A stretch of 64,000 bases of DNA from Mansonella perstans (taxonomy: Eukaryota; Nematoda; Chromadorea; Rhabditida; Onchocercidae), in contig JBAMDO010000182.1 in assembly GCA_037074765.1 (NCBI GenBank), forward strand, positions 1 through 64,000, given 5' to 3'. A model generated the notes under the pieces. That model worked only from the letters and a program-made list of their open reading frames with translations. It was not told the origin of the DNA and did no database searches. Shown here one piece after another: positions 1-14,900 of the stretch. How positions within the stretch are numbered: position 1 is the stretch's first letter; every line of letters starts with the position of its first letter. A program made the translations under genes and the position numbers.

Positions 1-847
1 TAAAGTTTGGAATTATCAAGTAAAACATTTTGCTATACTATTTTAATTTTTATTTATTTCATTATTTCGTTATTTTAATGATACATTAATTAAGAATTTA
101 GCAAATTTTTACTGTGCATATTTTTTCAATGATAATATTTTCATCGTGCATTTCTTAGCTAATTTCTTTTCACTAATTTTTTCTAAAATGAAGAGCACTA
201 AAATATACTGATGCTATTAAGGAGATACTGTAATTTTCTTTACCGTAATTTCCATTTGGAGGTAATACCACTGATGATGCTTTTGTATTTTGGGCAAATA
301 ATTTACAATTTTAGTATGAAACGTTCTATAGCTTAATTAAGATTTGTTAATTACTTTTTTTTTGTCTCGCTTACTGTTTTTTAACTTTTAACGCAAAATT
401 ATCATTCAATGGTTATTTAGAATATTTTTTAAAAATACTCCAATAATTTGTTCTTTTTTTTCTTTAAGTTCAAACGTAAGTGTTTAATTTTAGCAAGAAA
501 AGACGATAAAAGAGATGAAACAGAGAATGAAAGATGATATAAGATAGATAAATGTGGAACCAAAAAAAAAAAAAAGTAACGAGAAAGAAGGCCTGTATGA
601 AAAAAGTAATAAAAAGGAAGAAAAAAGTTTAAAAAAAGGAAAGTAACCAGAGAATAAAAGAAAAATTAACTTAATGTTTACTATAATTTTGTCAAATTTT
701 TTTTCTTGTATTTTTTGATTTTGGAAGATACTCAAAGAAATTTGAAGTGTCATTTCTTCTATTTGAATTAAACTGAATTGTTTGATGGTAATAAAAATGA
801 TACAATTTGATTTACTTGTCAAAGTTAGTAGGAATAATTCATGCCGA

Positions 848-1165
848 ATAGTGATTTGAATTTTGCTGATTTGAATGATCTATTAACAAGAGAATGAATG
901 TTTTATCAATTTCCTTTAAGAAATAAAAAGTAATTTGCTTTAAGTATTTTAAATGATTTGAAATATTAGAGTAGTGCTTCAAATGATTTGAGATGCTTGA
1001 ATGATTTGAAAATAAATTTGAATGATTTAAAAGATTTTCTCCATAAAAAATTGTTTTATGCTATCCTATTGGAAAAAAGTTTTTAAACAAAATACAAGAA
1101 ATGATTTGAATGAACTTAAATGATTTGAGATGTTTGAATTGTTTTGAACTATTTGAATGATTTGC
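848..1165. repeat. degenerate AATGATTTGA-type repeat
   Basis: The motif GATTTGAATGATTTGAA and close variants (AAATGATTTGAGATGCTTGAATGATTTGA and similar) recurs about ten times at irregular spacing. It is a decayed short-period satellite in noncoding DNA. Confidence 0.7.
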
Positions 1166-4100
1166 AAACATATTCGAATATTTCAAAATACCCATTAAGA
1201 TTTTATATTTACGTTATTTTATCAAATATTACTTTAGATTTAATTTGTAAAGGTACCCCTAAGTTTTATTCTTTTTATGCTCATATCACTATCAAGCTTT
1301 TCTTTCCCGTATTTTATAATTTAATTAATTCACCTTCTGGTTTTTTCTTTTTTTTTTTTTATAACCATTACTGCCATTATTGTCATCTGTCACCAGCTTT
1401 CAGTTCGCTTCTGCATATTTATGATATCAATATCATATTTTCACTATTCCATTCTTAATTTTTTTCTTTCTATCATTTTTTTGTATTTTTTTTTTGGTTT
1501 AATTGATCCATTTTCCATCAATACAATATATCAATGTTGTTTTCTTCTTATTTGTAATTTTCTTTCCTTTTAAACTTAATTCACTTGAAATAAATTAGTT
1601 CTCATGTACAGAAATGACTTATTGACTTATTTTTTTATTTGGAATCAATCTGGATGTAATTATAAAAGAGAAAGCAATAACAATTAAAATATCAATCGAT
1701 CCAAAGATATTTGCTATATTTATGTCTAATATTATTAATTAGTTAAATCATTTAAAAAAAGTAATTGAAATGAGAAACTTCAGAATGGAGAACTTGATAA
1801 ATGAAACAGAAAATTAACAACACGGAAATAAGAAATTAATTTTGTAATTAAATCCGACCAATTCTAATTATTATGCGTTACGCTGTTGAATGTTTTTTGT
1901 TGGAAATTTAAACACATTGAAATTGACAAAAAACTGCATATAGATAATTGAAATAGAAAGCAAAAAATAAAGTTTTTGAAATGAAATCAAAATAAAAATG
2001 AATTAGCTTCGAAAATCACATAACTATGAATTGCATACTATGCAACTTAAAACATTATAATTAATTGATTAATTTTGTTGTCCTTAAGAACAAATTAGAA
2101 ATTTGCTTAACATGCTCTTGTTGCTTAATTAATATTTGAACAACTTAGCTCTTATTACCTCATTAATATCAATTAAATTATTGCTGAAATTAAAATATTT
2201 CATGTCAATGTAGACTTTTAAATTGCATTCCATGTAGAGATTTAACATTTGCAAAAATAATAATGCTTTGCATTATTGAAATTAAGATTTAATAGGATTT
2301 TTCCGGAAAAAAAAGTAGTGCAGCTGTTTAAGTTAGAATCTATTTTACGGTAATGACTTCCTAAAATCCGAATATAAATCCCAATTGCCTGACACTGATT
2401 ATGCTTCGGAATATAAATCAGTTGCACCTAATTGAAAGAATAAAATAAAATGTTCAACAAATATACTTAAATCATTTTCATTCTTTCATTTCAAATATTA
2501 ATTCCATTTCAAGTAAATCATACACGGCCTGTAAAAACTTAAACTATTCGTAAGGCTAATCCATTGTAATCCACAATTTTTTTTTTATCTTTTATTCTAA
2601 GGCCTATTTTTTTATTGCTGGTGATTTTAGATGACACTTGACGATTTCAACAATTGTGTCATTAAGCTTTTGCAAAAATATTCTAATTGTTTCATTTTGT
2701 CATTTTCTGCTCTAATTAATCTGATTGTTAAAATTTAAGCAAATCATTTTCTTTTTTTCTATTTTTACATGACGTATAAACCAGAAACAAAATTACTGGA
2801 AGTTCACATTTATAAATATCAAATCGATCAACGATTTATATTTTTTATCTTAAATCTGATAAGTGATCAAAATAAACTATAAAATTATTAAATATTAAAT
2901 ATGCTTGTTTATAAAAAAGAAAATCATTTCTGTTTCAAGTAATATTGTTGCTTAATTATTATTATTATCATTTTTGTTATAAAAATTATTATAATTATTA
3001 TTTTCCTATCAAATTCTCACTTTTTTTTTTAGTAATACTACTATAAATTTATTCTTATTATTATTATCATATAATCATTATATCGTTGTTATTACTCACT
3101 ATATATTGAAAAGGATTTTCAATTGATAATGTTTTAAACAAAATCTCTGGAAATGTTGGTTATAGAATGATAATGGGTAGATAATGAAATGAGTAATATA
3201 TGATATTATATACATGTAATACTAACTTTCTTATCGAGCGGTAAAAATAATTATTACCTTTATCATTAATCATAATAACTGCTGATATGTGTAATAGACA
3301 TACTGCAGTAATAAAAGCAGTAATAAATAATCGTTAATTTATCAGTCATCGAAAAATATATAAGACATTATCTAAAATTGAACGGTAACTGACGAAAAAG
3401 ACAAGAGAAACTAAAACAAACACAGAATTTAGTGTTAAAATAACACCAAATAACTTTCTAGGAACAGAACGTAAAATAGTAAAAGCAAACAAAAAATATC
3501 ACTGAGATAGAACGTGGGCTGGAATAGCTGTACTATCTCATCGGTTCAATCAACCTAAAAGAAAAAAAACTAAACAAAACCAACGAACAATTTAAAAAAA
3601 ATCAAATCCGTCCTTAATCCAAAACCCTGGGAAGAAATGAATTTTATCATAATCCCCATAACAATTTTAGAGGATAATTCATTAGTTTAAGATGATAATT
3701 TGAATTATATTTGGAAAAAATTCTTTGGAAAATTGATTTTTTGATCTTTTTTTTTAAAATTACTCATTAAAATTTGCTTCTTCGCACGCATTCATTTCTT
3801 TCTTTTACTGAGTTAATAATTTCAATAATCATACTAATAAGTAGTAGTAGTAGTTATTGCTTTATTTGTTATGCATTTAATTTGTATGACAATTTATTGC
3901 AGGAAAAATATTTTCGTCTTTTGGATCATCAAATAATCATTTTGTCAATAATTAAGCAATTTTTTTCCCGCTTAATTTAGAAATAGAATTTATCAATTTT
4001 CAAATTCAAACTCAAATTTTTTTTTACAAAATGATAAAATGAAAAATTAAAATATGAGAAATGAAAAATTTCCGCGATTAAAGAGAGAGCGACAAAGAAA

Positions 4101-4681
4101 CTGAAAAGAATAAAACAATCGAAAAATTAAAAAAAATTTTATAAATTGATTAATGTTACAAAAACTGTTGTCTTTAAAAAAAAAAATTTAAAAATAAAAT
4201 TTCCACTTTCAATTCATCTTTTCTCTTTTTTTTCCTACTCTGTTACCGCCCATACTATTTATTTTATTTTCTTCTTCACTTCCTCTTCTATTTTCTTTCT
4301 TTTTATAATTTCACTTTAAAATAAACTATTCGATAAAACAGCATTTTAAGAACGAATTCTTTCCTTTTCCCTTTTAACTTCGCTCTCTCGCCCTCTCGCT
4401 CCCTCTTTAATCCCTTCATTCATCCATCAATTTTCCTCTCTCTTTAAACGATTAACATTTAATGTTTGTGCAATGTAATCTTTCATTTCTTTTTTTCTCC
4501 ACTCTTATATTTTTTTAAAATTTCTCATTCAATTTTCTTTGAATGAATCATTTCAAATAAAAACTTTTTCACTTATTTTTACCTTCTCTTTTTCACTCTT
4601 TACTGAAAATGGATATTAAATTTAAATATTTGAATTATTTCAACTAATAAAAAAAGTATTGGAATTATTTCAACTTAAAAA

Positions 4682-4712
<31 letters not shown>
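4682..4712. repeat. poly-A tract
   Basis: An almost uninterrupted run of about 30 A residues flanked by further A-rich sequence. It could be a slippage tract or the tail of an old retroposed sequence; no element body was recognised 5' of it. Confidence 0.8.
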
Positions 4713-4713
<1 letters not shown>

Positions 4714-6365
4714 AAAAAGAAAAAAAAGATAATAGAAAAATGAGACACAATCGAAATAACCACATTAATGATATCATCAAAAATTACTATTATTATTTAA
4801 AAACATCGATATTTTGGAATAATTCAAATTAAAATTATTTTAATCATATCTTGCCTAAAAAAACATCAGTTTTTGGAATGATTTTTTTGAAAAATAAGTG
4901 GGAGCCATTCATGTATGATTAGATGATATCAGTTGAGCTTAATAAAGAGATATAGTGATTAATATAACCTTTCAAATATTGTCAAATTAAAATTATACAA
5001 TGACATCTTTTACGTTTATTTTACGCTTTATAATAACGTTATCATATCAGTCAATTTCACACCAAACAGCATGATAGGTATTTATAATTTTATATTGAAT
5101 AGTCGATCTATTTTTATTTTTTGCTAAATTCTACAAATGTTCACTTGAAACCTTATCTATGCTTCATTACTGCCAATCAGAATTTTATATGAGCACGCTT
5201 TTATGATTGCAGTCCAAAAATAATTAATTATGGACTAACTAAGTGAATTAATTAGCTAATTGGAAAGCAAATATGTTTGCATTGGATAAAGCGGTAGCTA
5301 CTTTCGGTGGTTTTATTTTTTATTTCTAAAATTTTAGCCAATTAATAGAGTACTAAGTACCGCGGAAAGCATCTAATAAAAAGTTTCTGCTTATTTAAGC
5401 TAATTTTTTTTTCTGACTTCTTTTGAAAAAAGAGTAATAATTAAAAAATAATGTGCTAGAGAATTCTTTTAAACTGAAGAATTGCGATAAATTTTTTTCT
5501 CAATTTTCTAATATTTTACCGAGAATTTCACTCTTAGAATATTTAGTGTTATTTTTATTTGTGAATTATTTATTTCAGCACTTTGAAAAATTATTTTAAA
5601 AATATATAGCTTAAATACAGTTGAATATTTAATTTTAAGTTGTTATTCAATCATTATTTAATTATGATCGAATGAAACTTTTGATTTTTCAATTTATTAA
5701 AGTAAGAAGAAAGAAGAGATAAGCAAGAGTACATTTTATGAATAGTATATTTAAATGGAAAAATTTTTCGATTGAATAAAATTTGAATAAATTTCGATTA
5801 CTATTTTTTCAACATTTAATTTTAAATAGAAGTTTTTTTCTCCAATAATGGATTTGAGAAATTTTCAGGAATAATGGATGATGATTTAGATTAAAATGAT
5901 GAAAAAATTAATTTAAGTTTGGTTTTATTACTTTTTTATTTTTTGTTTCCAAGTTTTTTAAGGCTATTATATATTTTGTTCAACTAAGGTATTTTTTTCA
6001 ATCAATATGTATTTAAATTAATTGCATGAAGAATGGAAAGAGTAATTGCACAACAAGAAAAAATGAAAAAAGTAAAAGGTGAAGAAAATAATAAATTTGT
6101 ACTTGAAATCATAGATCGATTTTTTTCTTGTATATTAATATTGTTCACTTCATGTCATTTATTACACAGAAAAATAGAGAGAGTGGACTCATTTCATATA
6201 TCACTTCGTCATCCCTTGTCACCCTTTCTTTCTACTTCGTTGTCACCCTCTCTTACTATTCTCCCTCACTTTGATGATACCGTTTCCATGGGAATTTTTA
6301 ATAAGGCTTAAAAATGTTTATTGTTTGTTTCACTATTTTATTCATCTTAGAGATGAGTTAATTTC

Positions 6366-6768
6366 ATGACATGAATGAATGAAATGAATGAATGAATGAA
6401 TGAGTGAATGAATGAATGAATGAATGAATGAATGAGTGAATGAATGAATGAATGAATGAGTGAATGAATGAATGAATGAATGAATGAATGAAACGAATGA
6501 ATGAATGGATGAAATAAATGAATGAAATGAATGAATGAAATGAATGAATGAAATGAATGAATGAAATGAATGAACGAAATGAATGAATGAAATGAATGAA
6601 TGAAATGAATGAATGAAATGAATGAATGAAATGAATGAATGAGTGAATGAAATGAATGAAATGAATGAATGAATGAATGAATGAATGAATGAATGAAATG
6701 AATGAAATGAATGAAATGAGTGAAATGAATGAATGAATGAAATGAATGAATGAATGAATGAATGAGTG
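6366..6768. repeat. ~400-bp GAAT/GAAAT microsatellite array
   Basis: A near-continuous array of ATGA-type tetramers with frequent 5-nt GAAAT interruptions and a few GAGT variants. Read on the minus strand it gives a spurious open frame of HSFI repeats (6364-6774), which is not a gene. The regular mixture of 4- and 5-nt units suggests higher-order expansion of a 13-nt unit (GAATGAATGAAAT). Confidence 0.95.
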
Positions 6769-6774
6769 AGTCAA

Positions 6775-8918
6775 TTAATTAATTAATTAATAGACAAATT
6801 AGTGATTAAATAGTAAAATTAATCGAATAACAAACTACAAATTTATGCTTTTAAAGGATAATTTTAGCAATATTTTTGCATTTTGTTTTCTTTTTATTTT
6901 ATTCCACTCACTCATTTATATTAAAAAAATTTATGACTTGATGTTTTTTCTTATTTAATATGTCATATTTACTCTTCTTTCCTCACTCTATCATATCAGA
7001 TTCCCTTTTTATCATTTTTCTCAAAGTTATCAAAATTATATTTGGTTTCTTAAAAAGAAAAAAAAATAATTTTTTATCTAATTAATTTGTCTAATTAAAT
7101 ATAAAATCGTTTAGAAATAGCTATATTTGTTGCCAACATTTTATAAATTGATATTATTTTGTGGCAATAACAAAATTATTAAAAGGAATAATTAAAATTT
7201 CATTACTCTGTATTTCAAATGAGTATTTTATTGTCTTTTTTTAAATACAATTAATTTTTATCGTTAGCATTTTTTTTATCATCGATATTTTTACAGTCAT
7301 AAATAATAATTGCAACACTAGTATTTCGAATTTAACAAATTTATATAAAATAAATAATTTGAATGAACGGTAAAGTTTTAATTGCTAATAAATTTTATAA
7401 CAACAAATTATGGAATACTGCTAATATTATAATTATTGATCATGATTATCTGTGATTATTACTACTACTTCTCATATGATTATCACTGTTATAATTATAG
7501 TCTTTTTTTTTCAAATCGTTGTGCCGATTTTTCCCTCTTTCTTTCAGCATTTATATACATATATCGACTGATCCACTGTTTCATCTGTAGAATATTAAAT
7601 TACTTATTGATAGATTTCACAAAGTATAACATATTGCAAATTTCAAATATTAATTAGAAAAAAGAATTTTAGTAATATTTTTCTAATTCAAAATTTCTTT
7701 AAACAACATTACGAAAACTTTTATTTACGTGATAAGAAGATAAAAATTCAAATATTTTAATGATGAAGACATAAGTTTGATATGTGACATCAAAAGACAT
7801 AAATTTCGAACATTTCAAACATTTTAACTATCAGATTTCATATTTCACAGAGTAAATTAATGAAACGTGGTACGTGATTCAGTGCTCATGTGTGAATTTA
7901 GTATGAGAAAATATATTTTAGCAATTTACATTGCACTGAAAATATTAAAATTTGGTCATTTCAAATTTACCACATTTTATATGTTTCCAGTAAACATTTA
8001 TGAACAGCATGGCGTAAAATGTTTTTTCATCATTTCATAAATGAATAAAATATTACTGTAAAAAAGATTTTTAGCTATGTAAGTGATTTTTCCGTCGATG
8101 TTAACTCTTCAACAATTTCCGCATATGTCAATCATGGGATGTTTAAAAATGAACTTCTTGATGATAATGAGGATGATGTTTTTTTCAACTTTAAGCAAAT
8201 AACATTGTCGCAGCAATCTCTCCTCATTAGCTTAAAAAAACGACAAAAAAAGAAGTAAAATAAAATTTTGGCTTTTAAAATTTATTTAAAATTTGTTTTC
8301 AGTCATTATTCATTGTTTTTACACTTCAATTGAAAAAAAAAAATTTCATTTACAATCTGAAGATTTGTTTCGCTTTATTTATGCATTCATCTTTTCTTCG
8401 CTTTCTTTTTTAAATATAAAAAAGATTTGAAGATTTTAATTTAACGGAAATATTTCTAGATTATTTAAAACTTTTTTTAGTCTTAACAGAGAGAATTCTG
8501 TGTATCATTTTTTACCTTTTTCAAAAATATTTGAAATGAAACAGAAATGAGAATAAATAGCGAATGTTAACAAGTTTAAAGAGTCTTTTTGTCAGAAAAA
8601 TTAAATGAAAATTGCAATATTTGTCTAACAAGTGTTAACTCTTTTAATTAATTAATCAACAAATGATTTCTTTAGTGTTAAATTTTTTTCTTCTAATTTA
8701 AATTTTCCAAAAAAAGTCTTCATATTATTTCTGTGATTTTTGATTGGTATAATTTTAATAGAAGAAATTAATTTCATTTGATTCCAGCATTACTTTTTTT
8801 TCCTTTCTTAAATATAGTCTTCCTCTTTTTACAATTTTTAATAACATAAGCAAAAATTTGAAGTTGAAAAAATTTTAATTTATTGTATATTCATTTCTTA
8901 TTTTTTAATTTTTTTTAG
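6775..8918. other. AT-rich noncoding stretch 5' of the channel gene
   Basis: No recognisable exon or RNA gene. It probably contains the promoter, the 5' UTR and possibly an undetected short first exon, or an intron separating such an exon from 8919. No TATA, SL acceptor or other site could be chosen with confidence. Confidence 0.5.
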
Positions 8919-11900
8919 AATTTGGATAAAATATATGCGAATGAAAATATATTAACGACAAAATCAAAAGGAAAATCAATAACATCCAAATTGCAAGAAC
9001 AAGAACGAGAACAACAGCAACAATATATAGCAGTTGGTAATAATATCGTCGTTACAAATGATGTAGTCAATGCCGATGATACAGTACAATCTCCCCTGAT
9101 TTCATCACCATTAAATAGTTCTTGTGTCAATAACGAACGACGAGTTTTTTTCCAAGATCAATTACCGGAATCTGCAGCAATTGGATCTGAATCAAAAAAA
9201 ACTGAGGTATGTAATCACTCAATTATTATCAGATATAATAAAATTATATTTCTAATATTGATAATAATTATCATGGACAACAAACTGATCAGAATTTACC
9301 ATCATCAATTTGTAATGTTAGTTATTCTTAATTATAACTTAAATAACTTATTATGGCAATTAAAACAATAATTTCCAAATAATTAGTAATAGCATTTTTC
9401 TTTTTTTCAAAACTATAATCGATTTCTATAGTTGTAATAATTTTTTAGTTTTATATTTCGCAGGAAAAAAATGCAACTAATGAGTTTTTTTTTTTTTTTT
9501 TTTTTTTGCATAATTTTATATTTCGTTATTTGCATTTAATTTCCAATTCATTTTTCATTCCTATATTTTGCCAATATATCTCGTATATACAGTATTACAC
9601 ACTGAATATTTACCAGTGTACTGTGTTTTTCTGATTTCTTCTAAACTGTATAATTACCATTTGAATTTTTGATTCAATGAAAAATTTTTATTAAGCAAAA
9701 GTTTTCAAATTATTTTTTAATTTCTTATAAAAAGAACATTTCATTCTACAAGAAAGAGTCATTTTATCAAAGATTTACCATTTTATTTTTCATCAAAATT
9801 TTTTTTTTGTTTATTTTATTCTTGTTTTGATATATTATTTTGAATTATATACTGAACTATGATGCAAAAAAAAGCAGCAATTTAACAAAACATTAACATT
9901 TCTGAAACATTCCTTCGCTGTATTTTTCTCGAATAACTGGTAAAATTCTTGAAGAAAATTCACAGCATCAACGCTTTTTTTAATTTCGACTTTTTTTGTT
10001 AAATTTCGACATTATATTATTTTGAATTTCGCTTCTTATTGACAAAAAAAATTTTTTGAAAAATGCATAATTTTTTTAACGAATTTAAATTGATTTCATC
10101 AGTTTAATTATTCATAATAACACCATGGCAATCTGATGTCTTCGTTTCATAATTTTCCCATTTGACATTATCCATAAAAGTAAATTTTAAAAAAGTGAGA
10201 AAAAAACATTTAATTTTTTTGAAAAAAACGATGCCTTCTCTGATTGCATTTTTTTGCCTTTTTGCTTTTTTACACTTTAAAAAAAAATTCTATAGTTTAT
10301 ATGATTTTTTTTTTGTATGTTTTATATGGTTTGTTCTTCGCCTTATTTTTGATTTCATTCCATTTCCGTTTTTCTTCTTTTCTCTTTTCTTTTTACCGTG
10401 TCGTTTTCCCACAGAATACATGTCGAATATGATAATCAAACAAAAGTAACTTTTGCTAAATTATCTCTTAATGAGTGTGTTTTTTTTAAGGATAAGTTAC
10501 AAGTTATGCTTAAAAGCTTTTTTTCATCGTATTTCTATTGTTTAGAAACATTTAATCCATTAAAAAAAATATCATTTGGAAAAAACAAAATGAAGTAAAA
10601 GATTCTAAAAATAATAATGAAAAACTTTTTGATTTTATGTTTCCTTTATTAATTGTTAACATTTTGATGTTTCTTACGTAAAAAGGGTTTTATTAGAATG
10701 AAAAGGAATTAATTCACAAGGTAAGTAAATAATTCGTTTTGAAGGAAAAAAGAAAAGAAAATTTTTCAATATCTTTTTCATTTTGAATTTTGCAAATTTG
10801 AACACAAAAAAAATCTTTTCAAAAATCATTTTTAATTTTTCAATCTCTTTAGCAAATACCCCTTTGCTAGATTTTAATGAAATTTAGTATATTCCTCAAA
10901 TTATTTGCAAAAAAACATGGTATTTTTTTCCAATTTTAAACAAATTTCATATGACGCACAAAAACGTAGCATTGAAAAAATTTTAGGATTTTAAGCATTA
11001 ATTTAATTAGATTGTTTAGATACTTTGAATTATTTTTATTATTTATTAATTAATAAAAAAAAAGAAAAAGTCTTCTTTCACCGTATCTATTGCAAAAAGT
11101 ATTATAAGCTTGAAATATTTCATTTTATTTTTCGATGAAGAAAATTTTGAAATCGAAAAAATAAAAGTAACAGTAATAATTACAGCATCATATTGTCATA
11201 ACGGCACGCAAGATGTCACTGATGGGTAAACCGCTGGTTTATAAAAATTATAGCACTGATCAAAGGTTTCGAAGGATTCAGTCCAAGGTGCATAATTTTC
11301 TGGAACGACCACGTGGTTGGCATGCAGCTTGTTATCATTTTGCTGTGTAAGTGTTTTTATAATAATTTTAAAAAAATCAACATTTTAACAGTTATTTTGC
11401 ACTAATTTAAATCAAACGTTATTTTGTTAATTTTAACATGCATAAAAAATAACTATTAATTATCAAACAAATAAATTATGAAAATCATTTTAGTATATTT
11501 GGCTTTTAATTTTCTTTTCTTTTATGTTTTATATTGAAATACTTTGATTAAAAACGAAAAAAACAAAGAATTTTTTAATTTCAAAAAAGCAATCAAAATT
11601 CAGTACCGATTTTTTAATATTGATTTTGCAATCATTTTTTTAATTTCTCCTTTTATCAAAAATTAACATAGTCCTTTCAACTTTTTATTTCTTCACATTT
11701 TGTATAATTTATAAAAATTTCTCTTATAATCTGATAATTTTACTAACTCTAATAGTATTTTTGATAATAGTTTCATCATTGATGGATTTTTTTGATTGTG
11801 AAATCTAACCATTTTCATATGTGTTGAAATAGTGTTAAAATTTAACAAAATTAAGTTTATTTATACAAAATATGAAAATTTAAAGAGAAAAACAAATTTT

Positions 11901-14900
11901 TAATTTTTTAGTGACAAAAAATGAAAAGAAAATAGAACACCTTTCTGCAATACTTATTTAAAAAGAACTAATTATTAAGATTTTTAGCAATTTCAATCTA
12001 CTTTTTCTGTCCAGACTTTTTTCTTTTCAGACTTATAATGGTATTAATGTGCCTAGCGCTAAGTGTCTTCTCAACAATGCCCGATTTTGAAGAGCAAGCG
12101 ACGCTAATTCTTTATTATATTGTTTGCTTTTTGTTTATTTTCTTTTTTTAAAAAAAATTTTTTTTTTGAATTTCTTTAGCATAAAAATTATTAATTCAGT
12201 TAGTATTTGTTAAATTAGTAATTGCTTTTTGTTTTCTATAAGAATCCAATGAATTTCTTCATATGAAAATAAACAGAATCAAAAAATGTTAGCAAACATT
12301 TTTCTCTCTTAACAACGTGTAAAATTGTGTTTTTGAATGAATAAAAATGAATTCTATTAATAATTTTTAAATTCTTTTTTTTTACTCGTTATATAGTATA
12401 ATATGATGGGGATTATATAATCGGATTCTTAAAAACTTAAATAGATTTCAAAAATTAATTTAATTATCGATAAATATGGCGACTAAAATTTAATTATCGA
12501 TAAATATGGTGACTAAAATTACAATTTCAAATTGTTTGACCAACTAATGATAGGCTGATTAAATGATTCAATGAATTTGAAAATTTATACGCTTATAATC
12601 AATTTCACAAGTATAGCAGAAATGGTGATCAAATATAGAAAGATTTAATGACAAATATTCAGGAGATATTGTTTGTATTTTGGTTAGCGCTAGAATATAT
12701 ATCCCGAATTTGGTCAGCCGGTTGTCGTTCACGTTATCGTGGTATATCAGGCCGTATACGCTTTGCTACCTCAGCCTATTGTATCATAGGTTAGAATCAT
12801 AACTAAAATACGCAAACAAATTGTGATAGTAATAATAATAATAATAATAACGGTAGTGATTACAGACAATAGTAATCATAAAAACAAATTCCATGAGAAG
12901 TTCCGTTTTAAAATCATTTGATACAATTCAGTTAACATAAGTTCAGCTAAATATCAGTTAAGATTTTTTTGCTATTTTCGTATTACTTTGGCATTTGTCA
13001 GGAATAAGCAAAATAGGCATTATCTTAACAAGTAAACGTAGTAATGGTGAAAAAATTATCAATTAAAATTCAAAAATTAAAATTTTATTTTCAGTTTTTT
13101 TCTTTGATATTACTAACAATTACAAACTAATTTTTTTTAACAAACTTCGCAGTATTTTTTTAGCCTTATAATGAATGAAAAGAAAATTTTTTTTTGTAAT
13201 TAATTTTTTCTTTTTTCCAGATATTATTGTTATTACAGCATCGATAATAGTTTTATGTATTGGTGCAACTGGACAGGTAAAAATTTTACATTTATTTTTT
13301 TTCATTTGTTAAAATTACCAAATGATTAATGATAATCGTTTGATACATATGAACAGAGCGGACAGAAAGCAAAAAAATCAATAAATGCATATTTTTAATT
13401 CAAAACTAATATAATTAGTTACTAAACTGAAATAGCTAATAAAAGTATTTAAATTGAAATAATTTTCCGATCTCTTTGCCTATGACAATTTTTTTTCATA
13501 TTAAGTAGAACATTAAATTTTAGAAAAATTTTGGGATTTTTTTTAAAAAAATATTAGATGTTAAGTAATAATTTTGAAGTGTTAAAACGAAATAGTTTTG
13601 AAATTTGCTTTTTTATTTTCGTAATTTTCATCTTTAAACAAACAACAATGTATGAAAATTTTTTGCAGTTTCTAAATTCTTAATTAATTATTTCATTTTT
13701 TTTCTAATTCCATTTCATACTTTTTTTGCATCAATTTATATGATCATTTTGTAGTTTTTTTTTTCCCAAAAAATTTCTGTCAAGTTATTTTTGAGCAATT
13801 TTCAAAGAATAAAGTTTTTGCAGTGAATCAGTGCATGAAAACAAGGAAGTTCTTGTAGTTAATTACTAATAATTATCAAGGATTCAGGGATTTGCATTCC
13901 TGCTTTTTTTTTAACAACTAAAATTACTGAAATATTGAAGTAAAGAGCAAAAAAAAATAATGCTTTGATATTTTGCTATAACGATGTATAATGCGACATA
14001 TTTGATGGATGACGCATATCATTAATCCAAGCTTTTCCTTTGGTTCTTCGTTTAAATTGTTCTACTTGAAAAAAAAAACACCATCTTAATAAAAATTTTC
14101 GTTAAAAAATAAGCTAAATTAATATTAGCTAAATTTTCCACTAAAACAAAATTATTATAAAATTTTTAATTTTAATTTTTATGATTATATAAAAAAGAAA
14201 AAGGAAATTGTAGTTTTATCTTCCAAAAAATTTAAACATTGTCATTTCGCAAATGTTATTTTTTAATTGCATTACTTTCATTTTCTAACTAAAAAGTAAT
14301 AATAATTTCATGATAATGATATTTATAGTGGAAATTTTCAGCATAAAATAAGTAGTTTCCCGAAATCGAAATACTGATTTTTTTGCTACAGATTCAATAA
14401 CATCTTAGTTTACTCAGTCGCACAGACAATAACTGTGTATCTGTAAATAAAAATTCTAATTTTTAAAGCTTTCCAAAAAAACTCTTTTCATCAATTCAAT
14501 TAATTTGATTTCATAAATTTCTTACCTTGTACTAATTGTTAAATTTTAAAATTTTAAGTAAGTTTAATAGAAATGTAATTGTTTGTGGGCAATTTATCTG
14601 TTGTTGAATAATGTTATTGGCCGTTTATAATAATGAATAAGAAATAATACAAAATGCAAGGAAAATAATTACTATGCAAATTTTCCATTACATAAATTAA
14701 CTCATAAGTCATAAGAAATTATCATTTTCTTTTTTTATTTTAGAAATAAAACTTAGAGCGCAAGGTGCTTTTGGCTTTTGAGTTTTAAAATCTTCCAAAA
14801 ATACCTGGCTTCTATTGAAGAAATTTTTACAAAAGATTGTTTGTATTGTTATTGATATTATTATAAGTTTAGTTCTATTTTACTTGAGAACTTAAAAACA

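Larger units (their letters stand above)
1..6365. other. AT-rich intergenic region, no gene recognised
   Basis: I see no family-like protein here. The short open frames at 490-822 (-), 1144-1458 (+), 2242-2427 (-) and 3774-3980 (+) are dominated by F, I, K, L, N, S and Y codons from homopolymeric AT and lack convincing exon borders. An ATG at 6033 followed by 13 codons and GTAAAA is a weak candidate for the missing first exon of the downstream potassium channel, because it ends in the right phase (0). Confidence 0.6.

Noticed and set aside
490..822. 110-codon minus frame with F/S/L-rich hydrophobic run
   Set aside because: Derived from poly-purine sequence on the plus strand; low complexity.
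6364..6774. 136-codon minus-strand frame rich in HSFI repeats
   Set aside because: It is translation of the GAAT microsatellite; no start, splice or domain evidence.
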